A stretch of DNA of 64,000 nt from assembly GCF_900105385.1 (NCBI RefSeq), contig NZ_LT629772.1, positions 5,704,001-5,768,000 on the forward strand, given 5' to 3'. A program made the position numbers and the translations under genes. Under the pieces are notes generated by a model. That model saw only the letters and a program-made list of their open reading frames with translations, searched no databases and was not told where the DNA came from. This DNA comes from Microlunatus soli (GTDB taxonomy: Bacteria; Actinomycetota; Actinomycetes; Propionibacteriales; Propionibacteriaceae). Below, one piece after another: positions 8,328-17,946 of the stretch. Position 1 is the first letter of the stretch; each line of letters opens with the position of its first letter.

Positions 8328-8678
8328 ATGTTGCTGGCAGCCCGTAAGGACGATGTCGCCGGGATCGATGTGTTGGCGCGGTTCGGCCGCGCACTGGCCG
8401 ATCCGATCCGCTGTCGGCTGTTGTTGGTGCTGCGCGACGCACCGGCCTATCCGTCCGACCTCGCCGAGCAGCTGGGGATCTCGCGGACCAGACTGTCCAA
8501 TCACCTGGCCTGCCTGCGGGACTGTGGCCTGGTGGTGGCAGTACCGGATGGTCGTCGCTCGCGCTACGAACTGGCCGATCGCCGGCTGGGCCATGCCCTG
8601 GACGACCTGCAGAACGCCGTGATCGCCGTTGCTGCAGACCGCACCTGCGCGACCGCTGACACCGAGAGCTGCTGCTGA
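8328..8678 (+). CDS. ArsR/SmtB family metal sensor, CmtR-like (Cd/Pb type)
   Basis: A 116-residue winged-helix repressor. The recognition region has Cys62-x3-Cys66 in NHLACLRDCGLV, the same arrangement as Cys57/Cys61 of mycobacterial CmtR, and the C-terminal tail has further cysteines (Cys107, Cys115, Cys116) that could supply the third ligand, as Cys102 does in CmtR. ATG at 8328 is chosen by homology; the upstream open frame overlaps the divergent gene. It is followed after 99 bases by a cation efflux gene, matching the usual sensor-pump arrangement: metal binding releases the repressor and induces export. Confidence 0.88.
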   Translation: MLLAARKDDVAGIDVLARFGRALADPIRCRLLLVLRDAPAYPSDLAEQLGISRTRLSNHLACLRDCGLVVAVPDGRRSRYELADRRLGHALDDLQNAVIAVAADRTCATADTESCC

Positions 8679-8736
8679 TGGCGGCGAGCACCCGGGTGCT
8701 GACCGGACCGCGACGAGCAGCCCTCCGGTGAGCACG

Positions 8737-8750
8737 ACCATGATCATGGT
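8737..8750. promoter_or_regulatory. 14-base palindrome upstream of cation efflux gene
   Basis: ACCATGATCATGGT is a perfect palindrome in the 99-base gap between the metal sensor and the efflux pump. It could be a second sensor site, but ATGATCAT words are common in this window, so chance is a serious alternative. Confidence 0.25.
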
Positions 8751-8777
8751 GACGGTTGTTGAGAAGGTGGTACGGCA

Positions 8778-9698
8778 ATGAGTGGGCATGATCATGACCA
8801 CGCGTCCGGCGCGATAGGTAATCGGAACCGGTTGGCGATAGCGTTCGCGATCACCGCGACCATCCTGGTCGTGGAGGTGATCGGAGCGGTGATCACCGGG
8901 TCGCTGGCGTTGATCGTCGACGCGGCCCACATGCTGACCGACGCGGGTGGACTGGCCGTCGCGTTGCTGGCCGCCAACCTGATGATGCGACCGGCGACAT
9001 CCCAACGGACCTGGGGATTTGCCCGGGCCGAGGTCCTTGCCGCGACTGCCCAGGCGGCGGTGTTGTTCGCCGTCGGGTTGTATGTCCTGGTGGAGGCGAT
9101 CCAGCGGTTGATCTCGCCGCCGGAGATCTCCTCGCGCGGGTTGTTGATCTTCGGCATCATCGGGCTGGTCGGCAACATGATCTCGATCATGGTGTTGGCC
9201 GGCGGCCGGGCGGCGAACTTCAACCTGCGGGCCGCCTTCCTCGAGGTCCTGAACGACGCCCTCGGATCGGCTGCCGTGATCATCGCAGCGATCGTGATTG
9301 CGCTGACCGGCTGGCAGCGGGCGGACTCGATCGCGGCGATCGTGATCGGTGCATTGATCCTTCCGCGCGCGGCGCGGCTGTTGCGCGACACTGTCAATGT
9401 GCTGCTGGAGTCCACGCCGGCGGGGCTGGATCTGGATGCCGTCCGGAGCCACCTGCTCGGAGTTGATCATGTCCGCGAGGTCCATGATCTGCATGCGTCG
9501 CAGATCGCCTCCGGGCTGCCGGTACTGAGCGCCCATGTGATCGTCGACGAGGATTGCTTCACCGACGGTCATGCACCACAGATCCTCGACCAATTGCAGT
9601 CCTGCGTTGCCGAACACTTCCCGGTCAGCGTCGAGCACTCCACCTTCCAGCTCGAGCCGGGCGGGCATCAGCGTCACGAACACGTGCCGCATGCCTGA
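8778..9698 (+). CDS. Cation diffusion facilitator (CzcD-type) heavy-metal efflux protein
   Basis: A 306-residue inner-membrane antiporter exporting divalent metals such as Zn, Cd or Co. It begins with a His-rich metal-binding tip (SGHDHDHASG), has six membrane segments, the TM2 site DAAHMLTDAGG and the TM5 site FLEVLNDALGS, where the usual His is replaced by other residues as in some CzcD proteins. The cytoplasmic C-terminal domain (about 205-290) ends with a His-rich tail. ATG at 8778 follows GAGAAGGTGG. It lies downstream of the CmtR-like repressor, so regulation by Cd/Pb is likely. Confidence 0.9.
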   Translation: MSGHDHDHASGAIGNRNRLAIAFAITATILVVEVIGAVITGSLALIVDAAHMLTDAGGLAVALLAANLMMRPATSQRTWGFARAEVLAATAQAAVLFAVGLYVLVEAIQRLISPPEISSRGLLIFGIIGLVGNMISIMVLAGGRAANFNLRAAFLEVLNDALGSAAVIIAAIVIALTGWQRADSIAAIVIGALILPRAARLLRDTVNVLLESTPAGLDLDAVRSHLLGVDHVREVHDLHASQIASGLPVLSAHVIVDEDCFTDGHAPQILDQLQSCVAEHFPVSVEHSTFQLEPGGHQRHEHVPHA

Positions 9699-9766
9699 GC
9701 CCGGATCCATCGACCGGGGAGGAGTCGAGGGCTGCCATCGTCGATCGCGGATACGTGCCCGATCGG

Positions 9767-10387
9767 CTATCCGTCGGCAGTACCGGTCGCCAGCGCGATC
9801 ATCGTCCCCGCGAGGGACTGCACGTCCTCGACGGCACGGGATCCGAGTTCTCCGAGATCCTGTTGCAGCGGGTCGAGCCCGAACAGGACCCTCGGCAGGG
9901 CGGGGTAGACGACGAGACCGATGATCCGTCCGGTCATCATCGCGGCCTCGTCGTCGCTGCGCTGGCAGTGCGTCCGCAGATAGTCGCGGAGCCGTTCCTC
10001 GGTGGTGGCGAAGAGTGCATCGTGCAGGCCGCCGGCCAGTTCGGGCAACCGATCGGCCTCGGCGATCCCGATCCGCAGCGTCAGGGCCACGTTGGACCAG
10101 CGGATCAGCTGGAGGACTCGAGCACAGAATTTCGTGACCGCCTCGGCGGGATCGTCGGAGTAGTCGCCGGGTGTGCGGATGCGGTCCTCGAACAGGGTGC
10201 GCATCCGCTGGACGACGGCGATCAGCAGTGCATCCTTGGTCTCGAAGTGGGCGTACAGCGATCGCTTGGAGGTCCTGGCCCGCGCCGCGATGCCGTCCAT
10301 CGACGTCCCGCTGAAGCCGCTCTCGAGGAAGGCGAGCTTTGCGGAGTCAAGGATGTGTTCGCGCAGTGCTTCTCCTCGTCGGGCCAT
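9767..10387 (-). CDS. TetR family transcriptional regulator
   Basis: A 206-residue repressor with a helix-turn-helix at residues 8-55 (GEALREHILDSAKLAFLE... TSKRSLYAHFETKDALL) and a helical ligand domain. Translation from ATG 10387 is chosen because the protein begins as TetR proteins do; a longer frame to 11485 runs antisense through the NmrA gene and is rejected. It diverges from the NmrA/amidohydrolase/SDR operon with 63 bases between, so it probably represses that operon and itself. Confidence 0.88.
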   Translation of the reverse strand: MARRGEALREHILDSAKLAFLESGFSGTSMDGIAARARTSKRSLYAHFETKDALLIAVVQRMRTLFEDRIRTPGDYSDDPAEAVTKFCARVLQLIRWSNVALTLRIGIAEADRLPELAGGLHDALFATTEERLRDYLRTHCQRSDDEAAMMTGRIIGLVVYPALPRVLFGLDPLQQDLGELGSRAVEDVQSLAGTMIALATGTADG

Positions 10388-10450
10388 ACCCCAATCTAAC
10401 ATCAAGTGGTACGGTACGGTCGAGTTTACTTTTTCGGTCAGGAGTTCTTC

Positions 10451-11326
10451 ATGATTGTTCTCACCGGTGCCACCGGCCAGATCGGTGCCGTCGTCCTGCG
10501 GTCGTTGCTCGATCGAGGGGAGAAGGTCCGCGTCGTGGTCCGCGATGCCGATCGGCTGCCCACTGATCTTCGCGACCAGGTCGACGTCGTCGTCGGATCG
10601 CACGCCGATCGCTCGGTCATCGACCAGGCTCTCGACGGCGCCGAGGCGTTGTTCTGGTTGCCGCCGTCGAATCCCACCGCCACCAGCCCGTACGAGGCGT
10701 ACGTGACGGCGTCCGTCCCCGCCGCCGACGCGGTCGTCCGGCACTCCGTTCCGCGGGTCGTCACGGTCTCGGCGCTGGGGCAGCAGGTGCAGACCTACGC
10801 CGGCCATGTGTCGGCCTCCCATGCCATGGACGACCTGTTCGCCAGCACCGGCGCCGACCTGCGGGTGTTGGCGATGCCGACCTTCATGGACAACCTGCTG
10901 CGGCAGCGAGCGGCGATCGGCAAGGGGTTCGTGACCGGCACCCTGCCCGCCGACCTGCGGATGCCGTGGGTTGCCACGCGCGACATCGGTGCCGTTGCCG
11001 CCGAGGTGCTGGCCGACCACTCCTGGACCGGGCAGCAGATCGTCGAGGTGATGGGACCGGAGGACCTGTCCTACAACGACGTCGCGAAGGTGCTCTCCGA
11101 CGTCCTGGGGACACCGATCCGGTTCGTTCCCGGCGACCGGGCCGCCGATGTCGAGACGATGATCAGCTTCGGGCTGTCGCCCGCCATGGCCGAGTCGGCG
11201 ATGGCGATGGACCGCGCGGCCGAGCGAGGGATCAACAACGCTGCGACCCGCACACCGCAGAACGCGACCCCGACGACGTTGCGCGAATTCGCCGAGAAGG
11301 TCCTGAAGCCGGCGGTGACCCAGTGA
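10451..11326 (+). CDS. NmrA-like NAD(P)-binding oxidoreductase/sensor
   Basis: A 291-residue Rossmann-fold protein of the NmrA/TMR group. GATGQIG at residues 6-12 binds NAD(P), and the body follows the short-chain-like atypical pattern without a clear YxxxK catalytic pair, so it may act as a quinone oxidoreductase (QOR2-like) or redox sensor. ATG at 10451 has AGGAG 6 bases upstream. It is first in a tightly packed operon with an amidohydrolase and an SDR, divergent from a TetR gene, pointing to inducible breakdown of an aromatic or cyclic compound. Confidence 0.85.
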   Translation: MIVLTGATGQIGAVVLRSLLDRGEKVRVVVRDADRLPTDLRDQVDVVVGSHADRSVIDQALDGAEALFWLPPSNPTATSPYEAYVTASVPAADAVVRHSVPRVVTVSALGQQVQTYAGHVSASHAMDDLFASTGADLRVLAMPTFMDNLLRQRAAIGKGFVTGTLPADLRMPWVATRDIGAVAAEVLADHSWTGQQIVEVMGPEDLSYNDVAKVLSDVLGTPIRFVPGDRAADVETMISFGLSPAMAESAMAMDRAAERGINNAATRTPQNATPTTLREFAEKVLKPAVTQ

Positions 11327-12378
11327 CCGACGACGTCGATCGCTACTTCTCCAGCGCCGGCAGCAGGGCTGCCGACAGGTCGGGGCGCCGCGATCTGGTG
11401 CCCGAGTCCGGCATCGTCGATCATCAGTTCCACTGGTATCCCCGTCGTTACCTGGACCTGTTGGCAGGTCGGCGCGACTACCCACGCGTCGAGGTCGTCG
11501 ACGGGGGAGCCCGCCTTCTTGAGCTGGACGGCGACCTCACCCAGCCCGCGGTCGAGACGTTGAGCGCGGACATCGATGATCATCTGTCGCAGGCGGCCAC
11601 CGCCGGCATCGGACAGATCGTCGTCGGGCCCGCGACACTCGGCGAGATCCTGCATCTCGATCCGGCCGAGGCGACCGAGCTGCTGTCGGTGCTCCATCAG
11701 GAGTACGCGGATGCCCAGGCCCGGCACCCCGGCCGGGTGGCCGCTCTGGCGGCGTTACCGATGCAGGATGCCGGCGCTGCTCTGAAGATCATGGATCAGG
11801 CGATCGGCGAACTGGGCTTGCGCGGGGTGTCGCTGCTGACGGCGAACGAAGGCCGACCGCTGGTCGATGAGGACGTGATCGCGGTCTATCGGCAGATCGC
11901 CGAACACGATGTGCCGATCTTTCTGCACCCGGCCGGCCGCGCACCGCTCCGAGCGCACGCCCGGGGCTTCCGGCAGCAGGTCGGGCTGGGCTGGGTGTAT
12001 CAGACGGCCGCGGCTGCGCTGGAGATCATCGACAGCGGCCTGCTTGATCTGCTGCCGCAGTTGCAGTTCGTCCATCCGCATCTCGGCGGCGTGCTGCCCT
12101 ACGTCGTCGGACGGGTCAGCCCGATCCCCGGTAGTCGAGCAGCGCAGCCGATCGAGCACTATCTGCGGCACAACTTCTTCGTCGACACCGCCGCGCAGAC
12201 CCCCGCCGCGCTGAGCACCGCGATCGCCACCTACGGGCTGGATCGCATCGTGTTCGCCTCGGACCACCCGTTCATTCCGATGACACAGATGCGTGCTCTG
12301 ATCGAAGACCAGCTGACCGGCACCGAGACCACGGCCATCTACGCCAACCGCGTCGGTAATCTGCGGTACGGCGAGTGA
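11323..12378 (+). CDS. Amidohydrolase family 2 protein (ACMSD-like metal-dependent hydrolase/decarboxylase)
   Basis: A 351-residue TIM-barrel enzyme. The N-terminal metal motif is H-x-x-H-like (DHQFHWYP, about residues 33-40), with IFLHPAGRAPL in the middle, FVHPHLGGVLPY and the C-terminal ASDHPF aspartate, all as in amidohydrolase-2 decarboxylases. GTG at 11323 overlaps the NmrA stop (GTGA). The family includes 2-amino-3-carboxymuconate and resorcylate-type decarboxylases, so it probably cleaves or decarboxylates a ring compound. The operon also carries an NmrA-like protein and an SDR. Confidence 0.85.
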   Translation: MTDDVDRYFSSAGSRAADRSGRRDLVPESGIVDHQFHWYPRRYLDLLAGRRDYPRVEVVDGGARLLELDGDLTQPAVETLSADIDDHLSQAATAGIGQIVVGPATLGEILHLDPAEATELLSVLHQEYADAQARHPGRVAALAALPMQDAGAALKIMDQAIGELGLRGVSLLTANEGRPLVDEDVIAVYRQIAEHDVPIFLHPAGRAPLRAHARGFRQQVGLGWVYQTAAAALEIIDSGLLDLLPQLQFVHPHLGGVLPYVVGRVSPIPGSRAAQPIEHYLRHNFFVDTAAQTPAALSTAIATYGLDRIVFASDHPFIPMTQMRALIEDQLTGTETTAIYANRVGNLRYGE

Positions 12379-12391
12379 CAGGAGAAGCACC

Positions 12392-13087
12392 ATGACGAAA
12401 CAACAAGCATTGATCATCGGAGCGTCACGGGGGATCGGGCTCGGCCTGGTCGAGCGGCTGCTCGAACGAGACTGGGAGGTGACCGCGACCAGCCGCCGCG
12501 CTGCCGATCACGGCCTGGCCGATCTGGCCGACCGGTTCGCGGGCCGCTTGCAGCCGGAGCAGGTCGACATCGACAGCGAGGATCAGGTCACGGCTCTGCA
12601 CCAGCGGCTGGCCGGGTCGGCGTTCGACCTGATCCTGATCAACGCCGGCGTGACACACGACCGATGGGAGACCGTGGCCGAGGTCAGCACCGACACGTTC
12701 CAGCGGCTGATGCTCACCAATGCGTTGAGCCCGATGCGATTCATCGAACGCTTCCAGGACCGGACGACGCCGAGCGGCACCCTCGCCGTGACGTCGTCCG
12801 GACAGGGCAGCATCACCAACAACACCCGGGTAACCGGCTGGGAGGTCTACCGGGCCAGCAAGTCGGCCTTGAACCAGTTGATGCGCAGCTTCGCGGCGCG
12901 CCATCCCGACGACTCGCACACGCTGCTGTTGCTGGCTCCCGGCTGGGTCCGGACCGAGCTCGGCGGTCCCGAGGCCACGCTGAGTGTCGAGCAGAGCACC
13001 GCTGGCCTCGCCGACGTCATCGAAGCGCAGGCCGGACGGCGTGGACTGCAGTTCCTCGACCAAGCCGGCCGGACCGTTCCGTGGTGA
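12392..13087 (+). CDS. Short-chain dehydrogenase/reductase
   Basis: A 231-residue classical SDR. The cofactor motif GASRGIG is at residues 10-16, NAG near 84-86, the catalytic Ser in VTSSGQG near 135, and Y153-x3-K157 completes the triad. It is short, lacking part of the C-terminal substrate loop seen in 250-residue SDRs, like C-factor-type SDRs. AGGAG lies upstream of ATG 12392. As last gene of the operon it likely oxidises or reduces an intermediate of the same pathway. Confidence 0.87.
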   Translation: MTKQQALIIGASRGIGLGLVERLLERDWEVTATSRRAADHGLADLADRFAGRLQPEQVDIDSEDQVTALHQRLAGSAFDLILINAGVTHDRWETVAEVSTDTFQRLMLTNALSPMRFIERFQDRTTPSGTLAVTSSGQGSITNNTRVTGWEVYRASKSALNQLMRSFAARHPDDSHTLLLLAPGWVRTELGGPEATLSVEQSTAGLADVIEAQAGRRGLQFLDQAGRTVPW

Positions 13088-13109
13088 GCAGACCATCGCC
13101 TCACCGGGA

Positions 13110-16100
13110 TCACCGTTGGCGATCACCGCTCCTCGGGCGCAGACGTAACCCCTGCGGGGTCATCCGGAAGCCGGCGTCCTCGAGAAGCATCCGCAGTCGC
13201 TGCGCAGTGAAGATCTGTTCGCCGTTGGCGCGTTCGATGGTCACCCGACCGAGTTTGCCGTCGGTCACGGCGTCGGCCAACGCCCTGGCTGCCGGCGCCA
13301 GTAGTTGATCGACCTCGGTGAAGGCCAGCAGCGTCCGTCCGCCGCGTTCGACGTACAGGGTGAGCAGACCGTCGACCAACACGACCAGCGCCCCCGCCTT
13401 GCGGCCGGGCCGGTGACCGGCGCGTTCGGGCCAGGGGAGGGCGGCGCCGTACGCACAGGCAGGGTCGGTCGCGGCGAGCACCACGGCCGTCGGAGTTTCA
13501 AGATCAAGATCACGTTGATGATCACGCAGCCGGTCGATCGCTCCCGGCACCGCGAACTGGGCGGCGCCGAGGTGGTCGATGAAGTAGCCGCGGCGGCACT
13601 CGCCGGACTCCTCCAGGGTACTCAGCGCACGGTAGGCGTTGCCGAAGCCGCCGTCGATGTTCTCGTTCAGCACGCTGCCGCGGGTCAACACTCCGTAGCG
13701 GTCGAGCTGGTTGAACAGTTCGCCGGCGTATCGACCGCGGACATCGGGCTCGGCGGGCCGAGGCACGGCCGACCACCGACCGGCCGTGGTCGGTGACGAC
13801 GCCGCAAATCCCGGACGAGGCGTCCGCCGGGACAGCCCACCTCCGGGGCCGAATCGTGGCCGCATCCCGCGGCCGCCGCGAAGCCGGGCGGTCGGTGTCG
13901 CGGGCCGCTTCATGGTGCCGTCGACGGTCAGTGCGCGGACCGGCGCGAAGGTGTCGCCGGTGACGTGACCGGACCAGACCAGATCCCACAACGCCTGCAC
14001 CAGGTCGGCCCGCCGGCCCGGCTCCAGATCGTCCGGGATCAGCGACTCGAAGAAGAACCCGCCGCCACCGGCGAAGCGTTGCAGCAACTCCGCGGCCAAC
14101 GGCCCGGGAACGTCGCCGCCGGCGTCGGGCAACTCCGAATCCCTGGGATAGAAGCGGATCCAGCCGTCGGCGTCGCCGAGCGCGCCGTCACCGATCCATA
14201 CCACTTCGCCGGCCGCGGTCAGCTCGTCCAACATCGCCGGGCTGTAGTCGGCCACCCGGGCCGGCAAGATCATCGATTCGATCATGCTGGCCGGCAACCG
14301 GTAGCCGGCCAGCTGCTCCAGCACCGAGAGCACCGCCTCGGTCCCGCGGACCCCCGATCCGATGCCCTGCCAGTCGGTCAGGAACCGTTGATAGGCGACC
14401 TGATCGACCGGCTCGATCCCGTGCCGGAGTTTGGCCAGGGTGCGGCGCTTGATCAGCGCCAGGTTGCGTTGATGGCAGTACTGGCGGCGGCGGTCGAGTG
14501 CCTGATGCTCTTCGACAGGCTCGGGGATCTGCCCTTCGACAGGCTCAGGGACCTCGGTCGGTCGGGTGAAGCTGCCCGCGATCACCGTGCCGTCGGCGAT
14601 CAGGTCACTGAGCGCGGCGGTGATCACACCGATGCCCAGGCCGTAGCGGTCGGCGATCGTCTCGGCAACGAACGGACCGTGGCTGCGGGCCCAGCGCTGC
14701 ACCAGATCGGTGATCGGTCGGTCTCCGGTGGAACCGACGTCGGCGGCGGTGCCTGGTGGCAGGGGGATGCCGAGTCCGTCCCGCAGCCGGGGCAGATCCT
14801 CGGTCACTGCGAGCCGTTCGTCGCCGGCGATCCGGACCAAGGCGATCCGGCGGTCCTTGATCAACTCGGCGACGGCGGCATCAAGATCGACATCGGGACC
14901 GACCCGGGCAGCGAGCTCGTCGGTGCGGAACGGTCCGGCCGTCCGGATCAGGTCATACAGCTGTTCGGTGCGGGTGGCCCGCCGGTCCTCGCTCAACCAT
15001 TGCAGGTCGGCCTCGACCTCGGCGATCACCTCGGGGTCGAGCAGTTGTTCCAGGCCGTCCTTGCCGAGCAGCTCGGCCAGCAGTCCGGCGTCCAGGGAGA
15101 GCGCTGCCGCCTTCTTCTCGGCCAACGGGACGTCGCCTTCGTAGACGAACTCCCCGACATAGCCGAACAGCAGCGACTTGGCGAACGGTGACGGATCCTT
15201 GGTCTCCACCTCGACGATCCGCAGTTGCTGGCCGGCGATCCTGCGCTGCACGTCCAGCAGCGAGTCGAGATCGAAGACGTCGGTCAGGCACTCCCGCATC
15301 GTCTCCAGCACGATCGGGAACTCCGGATAACGGGACGCCACCCCGAGCAACTGGGCCGAACGCATCCGCTGCTGCCACAACGGCGAACGGGACCGCGGAT
15401 CGCGCCGTGGCAGCAGCAAGGCCCGAGCGGCGCATTCGCGGAAGCGGGAGGCGAACAGAGCCGAACCGCCGACCTCCTCAGTGACGATCTGCTCCAGAGC
15501 GTCGGGATCGGCGATGATCAACTCCGCGCCCGGCGGATCGGACTCGGTGTCCGGGATCCGCAGCACGATGCCGTCGTTGGTGGCGGTCGCCGAGGCCTCG
15601 ACACCGTACCGCTCCCGGGCGGCCGCCTCGATAGCCAACGCCCACGGTGCGTGCACGGCAGATCCGAGTGGCGAATGGATACAGACCCGCCAGTCGCCGA
15701 GCTCGTCGCGGAACCGTTCGAAGATCAACTCCCGGTCGGTCGGCAGCCCGCGGGTCGCCTTCTGCTGTTCGGCCAGATAGCCGATCAGATTGTCCGCCGC
15801 CCAGTCGTCGAGGCCGGCCGACAGCAGCCGCGGCTTGGACTCGGCTGCCGGTTGCGCGGCGATCTCGCGGACGAACCCGCCCAGCGCCCGCCCCAGCTCG
15901 GCCGGCCGGGCCGGCGCATCGCCCTTCCAGAACGGCAGTCGTCCCGGAACGCCCGGAGCCGGCGTGACCTGGACCTGATCATGGGTGATCGCCTCGATCC
16001 GCCAACTCGTGGTGCCGAGAGTGACCACATCGCCGACCCGCGATTCGTAGACCATCTCCTCGTCCAGCTCACCGACCCGGCGACCGGCACCCTCGCCGAC

Positions 16101-17852
16101 CAGGAAGACGCCGAACATCCCGCGATCGGGAATCGTCCCACCCGAGGTGACCGCCAACCGCTGGGATCCCTTGCGGGCTTGCAGAAGGTTGCTGTCGCGA
16201 TGCCAGATCAGCCGTGGCCGGAGCTCGGCGAAGTCCTCACTCGGATAGCGGCCGCTGAGCATCTCCAGGACGGCCTCGTAGGCGCTGCGCGGCAGATCGG
16301 TGAAGCCGTCGGCGCGGCGGACCAGATCGAACAACCGATCGGCATCGAGGTCGCCGTCGGAGGCGATGGCGACGATCTGCTGGGCCAGCACGTCCAGCGG
16401 GTTGTGCAGCGTGGCTACTTCCTCGATCTGGCCGTCGCGCATCCGGGTCGCGACCACCGCCGACTCGATCAGATCGCCACGGTGGTTGGGAAAGAACACG
16501 CCCCGAGAGATCGCCCCGACCTGATGTCCGGCGCGGCCGACCCGTTGCAGGCCGCTGGCCACCGAGGGTGGTGACTCGACCTGGATCACGATGTCGACCG
16601 CACCCATGTCGATGCCGAGTTCCAGCGACGACGTCGCCACCACGCACCGCAGCCGGCCGGACTTCAGATCGTCCTCGACGATCGCGCGCTGCTCCTTGCT
16701 GACCGAACCGTGATGTGCCTTGGCGATCACCGGGGTGGCGTCGCTGCCGTCCTGTCCCTTGGATGCACTGGATTGGGCCATCACCTGGGCCGGCGGTTTG
16801 ACGTCGTCGGGCACCTCGACGCCGAGCCGCTCGGCGTACAACTCGTTGAGGTGGGCGGTCAGCCGCTCGGCCAGCCGGCGGGAGTTGGCGAACACGATGC
16901 TGGAACGGTGGTCGCAGACCAGGTCGAGGATCCGGGACTCCACATGCGGCCAGATCGACGGGGGACCGCTGGGCCGTTCCGCTCCGTCGAAGATCTCGTC
17001 GGCGAAGGAATCGATCTGCACATCGTCGGTCGATGGGTCGAGCCGGGCCTGGGGTGCGACCGCGCCGACATCGGCCATGTCCTCGACCGGGACGACGATC
17101 TGCAGATCCCAGTTCTTCTCGGCGGCGGGCGCAACCACCTGCACCGGATGACTGCCGCCGAGGAACGCGGCCACCCGCTCCGGCGGCCGTACGGTCGCTG
17201 ACAGCCCGATCCGTTGCACCGGTCGATGGTCCGCGATCGGCTTCCCGTCCGCGTCATGACCGACCAGTTCCTCCAACCGCTCCAGGGAAAGCGCCAGATG
17301 GGCGCCGCGTTTGGTGCCGGCCAGAGCGTGTACCTCGTCGACGATCACGGTCCGCACGCTGCGCAGGCTGTCCCGGGCCGCGGAGGTCAGCATCAGGAAC
17401 AGCGACTCCGGCGTGGTGATCATGATGTCCGGTGGCCGGGTGGACAGCTTGCGCCGGTCGCCGGCCGGGGTGTCACCGGAGCGGACGCCGACCCGGATCT
17501 CCGGCACGGTCTCGCCGATCCGGGTGGCGGTCCGGGCGATGCCGGTCAGCGGTGCCCGGAGGTTGCGTTCGACGTCGACGGCGAGCGCCTTCAACGGCGA
17601 GACGTAGAGCACCCGGCAGCGTTGTTTGGTCGGCGGCGGCTCGCTGCGGGACAAACCGTCCAGCGCCCAGAGGAACGCGGCCAGCGTCTTGCCCGAACCG
17701 GTCGGGGCGATGACCAGGGCATTCTGTCCGGAGGAGATGGTCTGCCAGGCGCCGGCCTGAGCCGCCGTTGGGGCCTCGAAGACCTCGCTGAACCAGGTCC
17801 GGGTGGGCAGCGCGAAGCCCGCGAGCGCGTCGAACCCCTCGCTCCCGGTCAC
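13110..17852 (-). CDS. lhr: Lhr-type ATP-dependent DNA helicase
   Basis: A 1580-residue superfamily-2 helicase, 3'-5' DNA translocase linked to repair. Walker A is APTGSGKT (K55), the DEVH box is at 172-175, motif III GLSATVR follows, and motif VI is ...LQRVGRAGHQVG. The long C-terminal half contains the winged helix and Lhr-core regions typical of actinobacterial Lhr (about 1500 residues). The start is GTG 17852 with GGGAG about 7 bases upstream. Around residues 1100-1115 it has an extra acidic segment with two EPVE copies encoded by a short DNA repeat. Convergent with the SDR gene. Confidence 0.93.
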   Translation of the reverse strand: MTGSEGFDALAGFALPTRTWFSEVFEAPTAAQAGAWQTISSGQNALVIAPTGSGKTLAAFLWALDGLSRSEPPPTKQRCRVLYVSPLKALAVDVERNLRAPLTGIARTATRIGETVPEIRVGVRSGDTPAGDRRKLSTRPPDIMITTPESLFLMLTSAARDSLRSVRTVIVDEVHALAGTKRGAHLALSLERLEELVGHDADGKPIADHRPVQRIGLSATVRPPERVAAFLGGSHPVQVVAPAAEKNWDLQIVVPVEDMADVGAVAPQARLDPSTDDVQIDSFADEIFDGAERPSGPPSIWPHVESRILDLVCDHRSSIVFANSRRLAERLTAHLNELYAERLGVEVPDDVKPPAQVMAQSSASKGQDGSDATPVIAKAHHGSVSKEQRAIVEDDLKSGRLRCVVATSSLELGIDMGAVDIVIQVESPPSVASGLQRVGRAGHQVGAISRGVFFPNHRGDLIESAVVATRMRDGQIEEVATLHNPLDVLAQQIVAIASDGDLDADRLFDLVRRADGFTDLPRSAYEAVLEMLSGRYPSEDFAELRPRLIWHRDSNLLQARKGSQRLAVTSGGTIPDRGMFGVFLVGEGAGRRVGELDEEMVYESRVGDVVTLGTTSWRIEAITHDQVQVTPAPGVPGRLPFWKGDAPARPAELGRALGGFVREIAAQPAAESKPRLLSAGLDDWAADNLIGYLAEQQKATRGLPTDRELIFERFRDELGDWRVCIHSPLGSAVHAPWALAIEAAARERYGVEASATATNDGIVLRIPDTESDPPGAELIIADPDALEQIVTEEVGGSALFASRFRECAARALLLPRRDPRSRSPLWQQRMRSAQLLGVASRYPEFPIVLETMRECLTDVFDLDSLLDVQRRIAGQQLRIVEVETKDPSPFAKSLLFGYVGEFVYEGDVPLAEKKAAALSLDAGLLAELLGKDGLEQLLDPEVIAEVEADLQWLSEDRRATRTEQLYDLIRTAGPFRTDELAARVGPDVDLDAAVAELIKDRRIALVRIAGDERLAVTEDLPRLRDGLGIPLPPGTAADVGSTGDRPITDLVQRWARSHGPFVAETIADRYGLGIGVITAALSDLIADGTVIAGSFTRPTEVPEPVEGQIPEPVEEHQALDRRRQYCHQRNLALIKRRTLAKLRHGIEPVDQVAYQRFLTDWQGIGSGVRGTEAVLSVLEQLAGYRLPASMIESMILPARVADYSPAMLDELTAAGEVVWIGDGALGDADGWIRFYPRDSELPDAGGDVPGPLAAELLQRFAGGGGFFFESLIPDDLEPGRRADLVQALWDLVWSGHVTGDTFAPVRALTVDGTMKRPATPTARLRGGRGMRPRFGPGGGLSRRTPRPGFAASSPTTAGRWSAVPRPAEPDVRGRYAGELFNQLDRYGVLTRGSVLNENIDGGFGNAYRALSTLEESGECRRGYFIDHLGAAQFAVPGAIDRLRDHQRDLDLETPTAVVLAATDPACAYGAALPWPERAGHRPGRKAGALVVLVDGLLTLYVERGGRTLLAFTEVDQLLAPAARALADAVTDGKLGRVTIERANGEQIFTAQRLRMLLEDAGFRMTPQGLRLRPRSGDRQR
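14510..14551. repeat. Two copies of a dispersed CTTCGACAGGCTC repeat inside lhr
   Basis: CTTCGACAGGCTC occurs at about 14510 and again 24 bases later, the second copy in the longer form CCCTTCGACAGGCTCAGGG. On the coding strand it encodes PEPVEG/PEPVEE. This word is a well-known dispersed repeat in actinobacterial genomes; here a tandem pair has been inserted in frame into the helicase without breaking it. Confidence 0.6.
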
Positions 17853-17946
17853 ATCTGTCTCCCGATCAGATCAGGTGCGTCGGTCATCACGTCCTCATCC
17901 TGCCGCGTCACTCCGACAGTCTGCTGCGGGTGGGGCCGAGGCCCGC

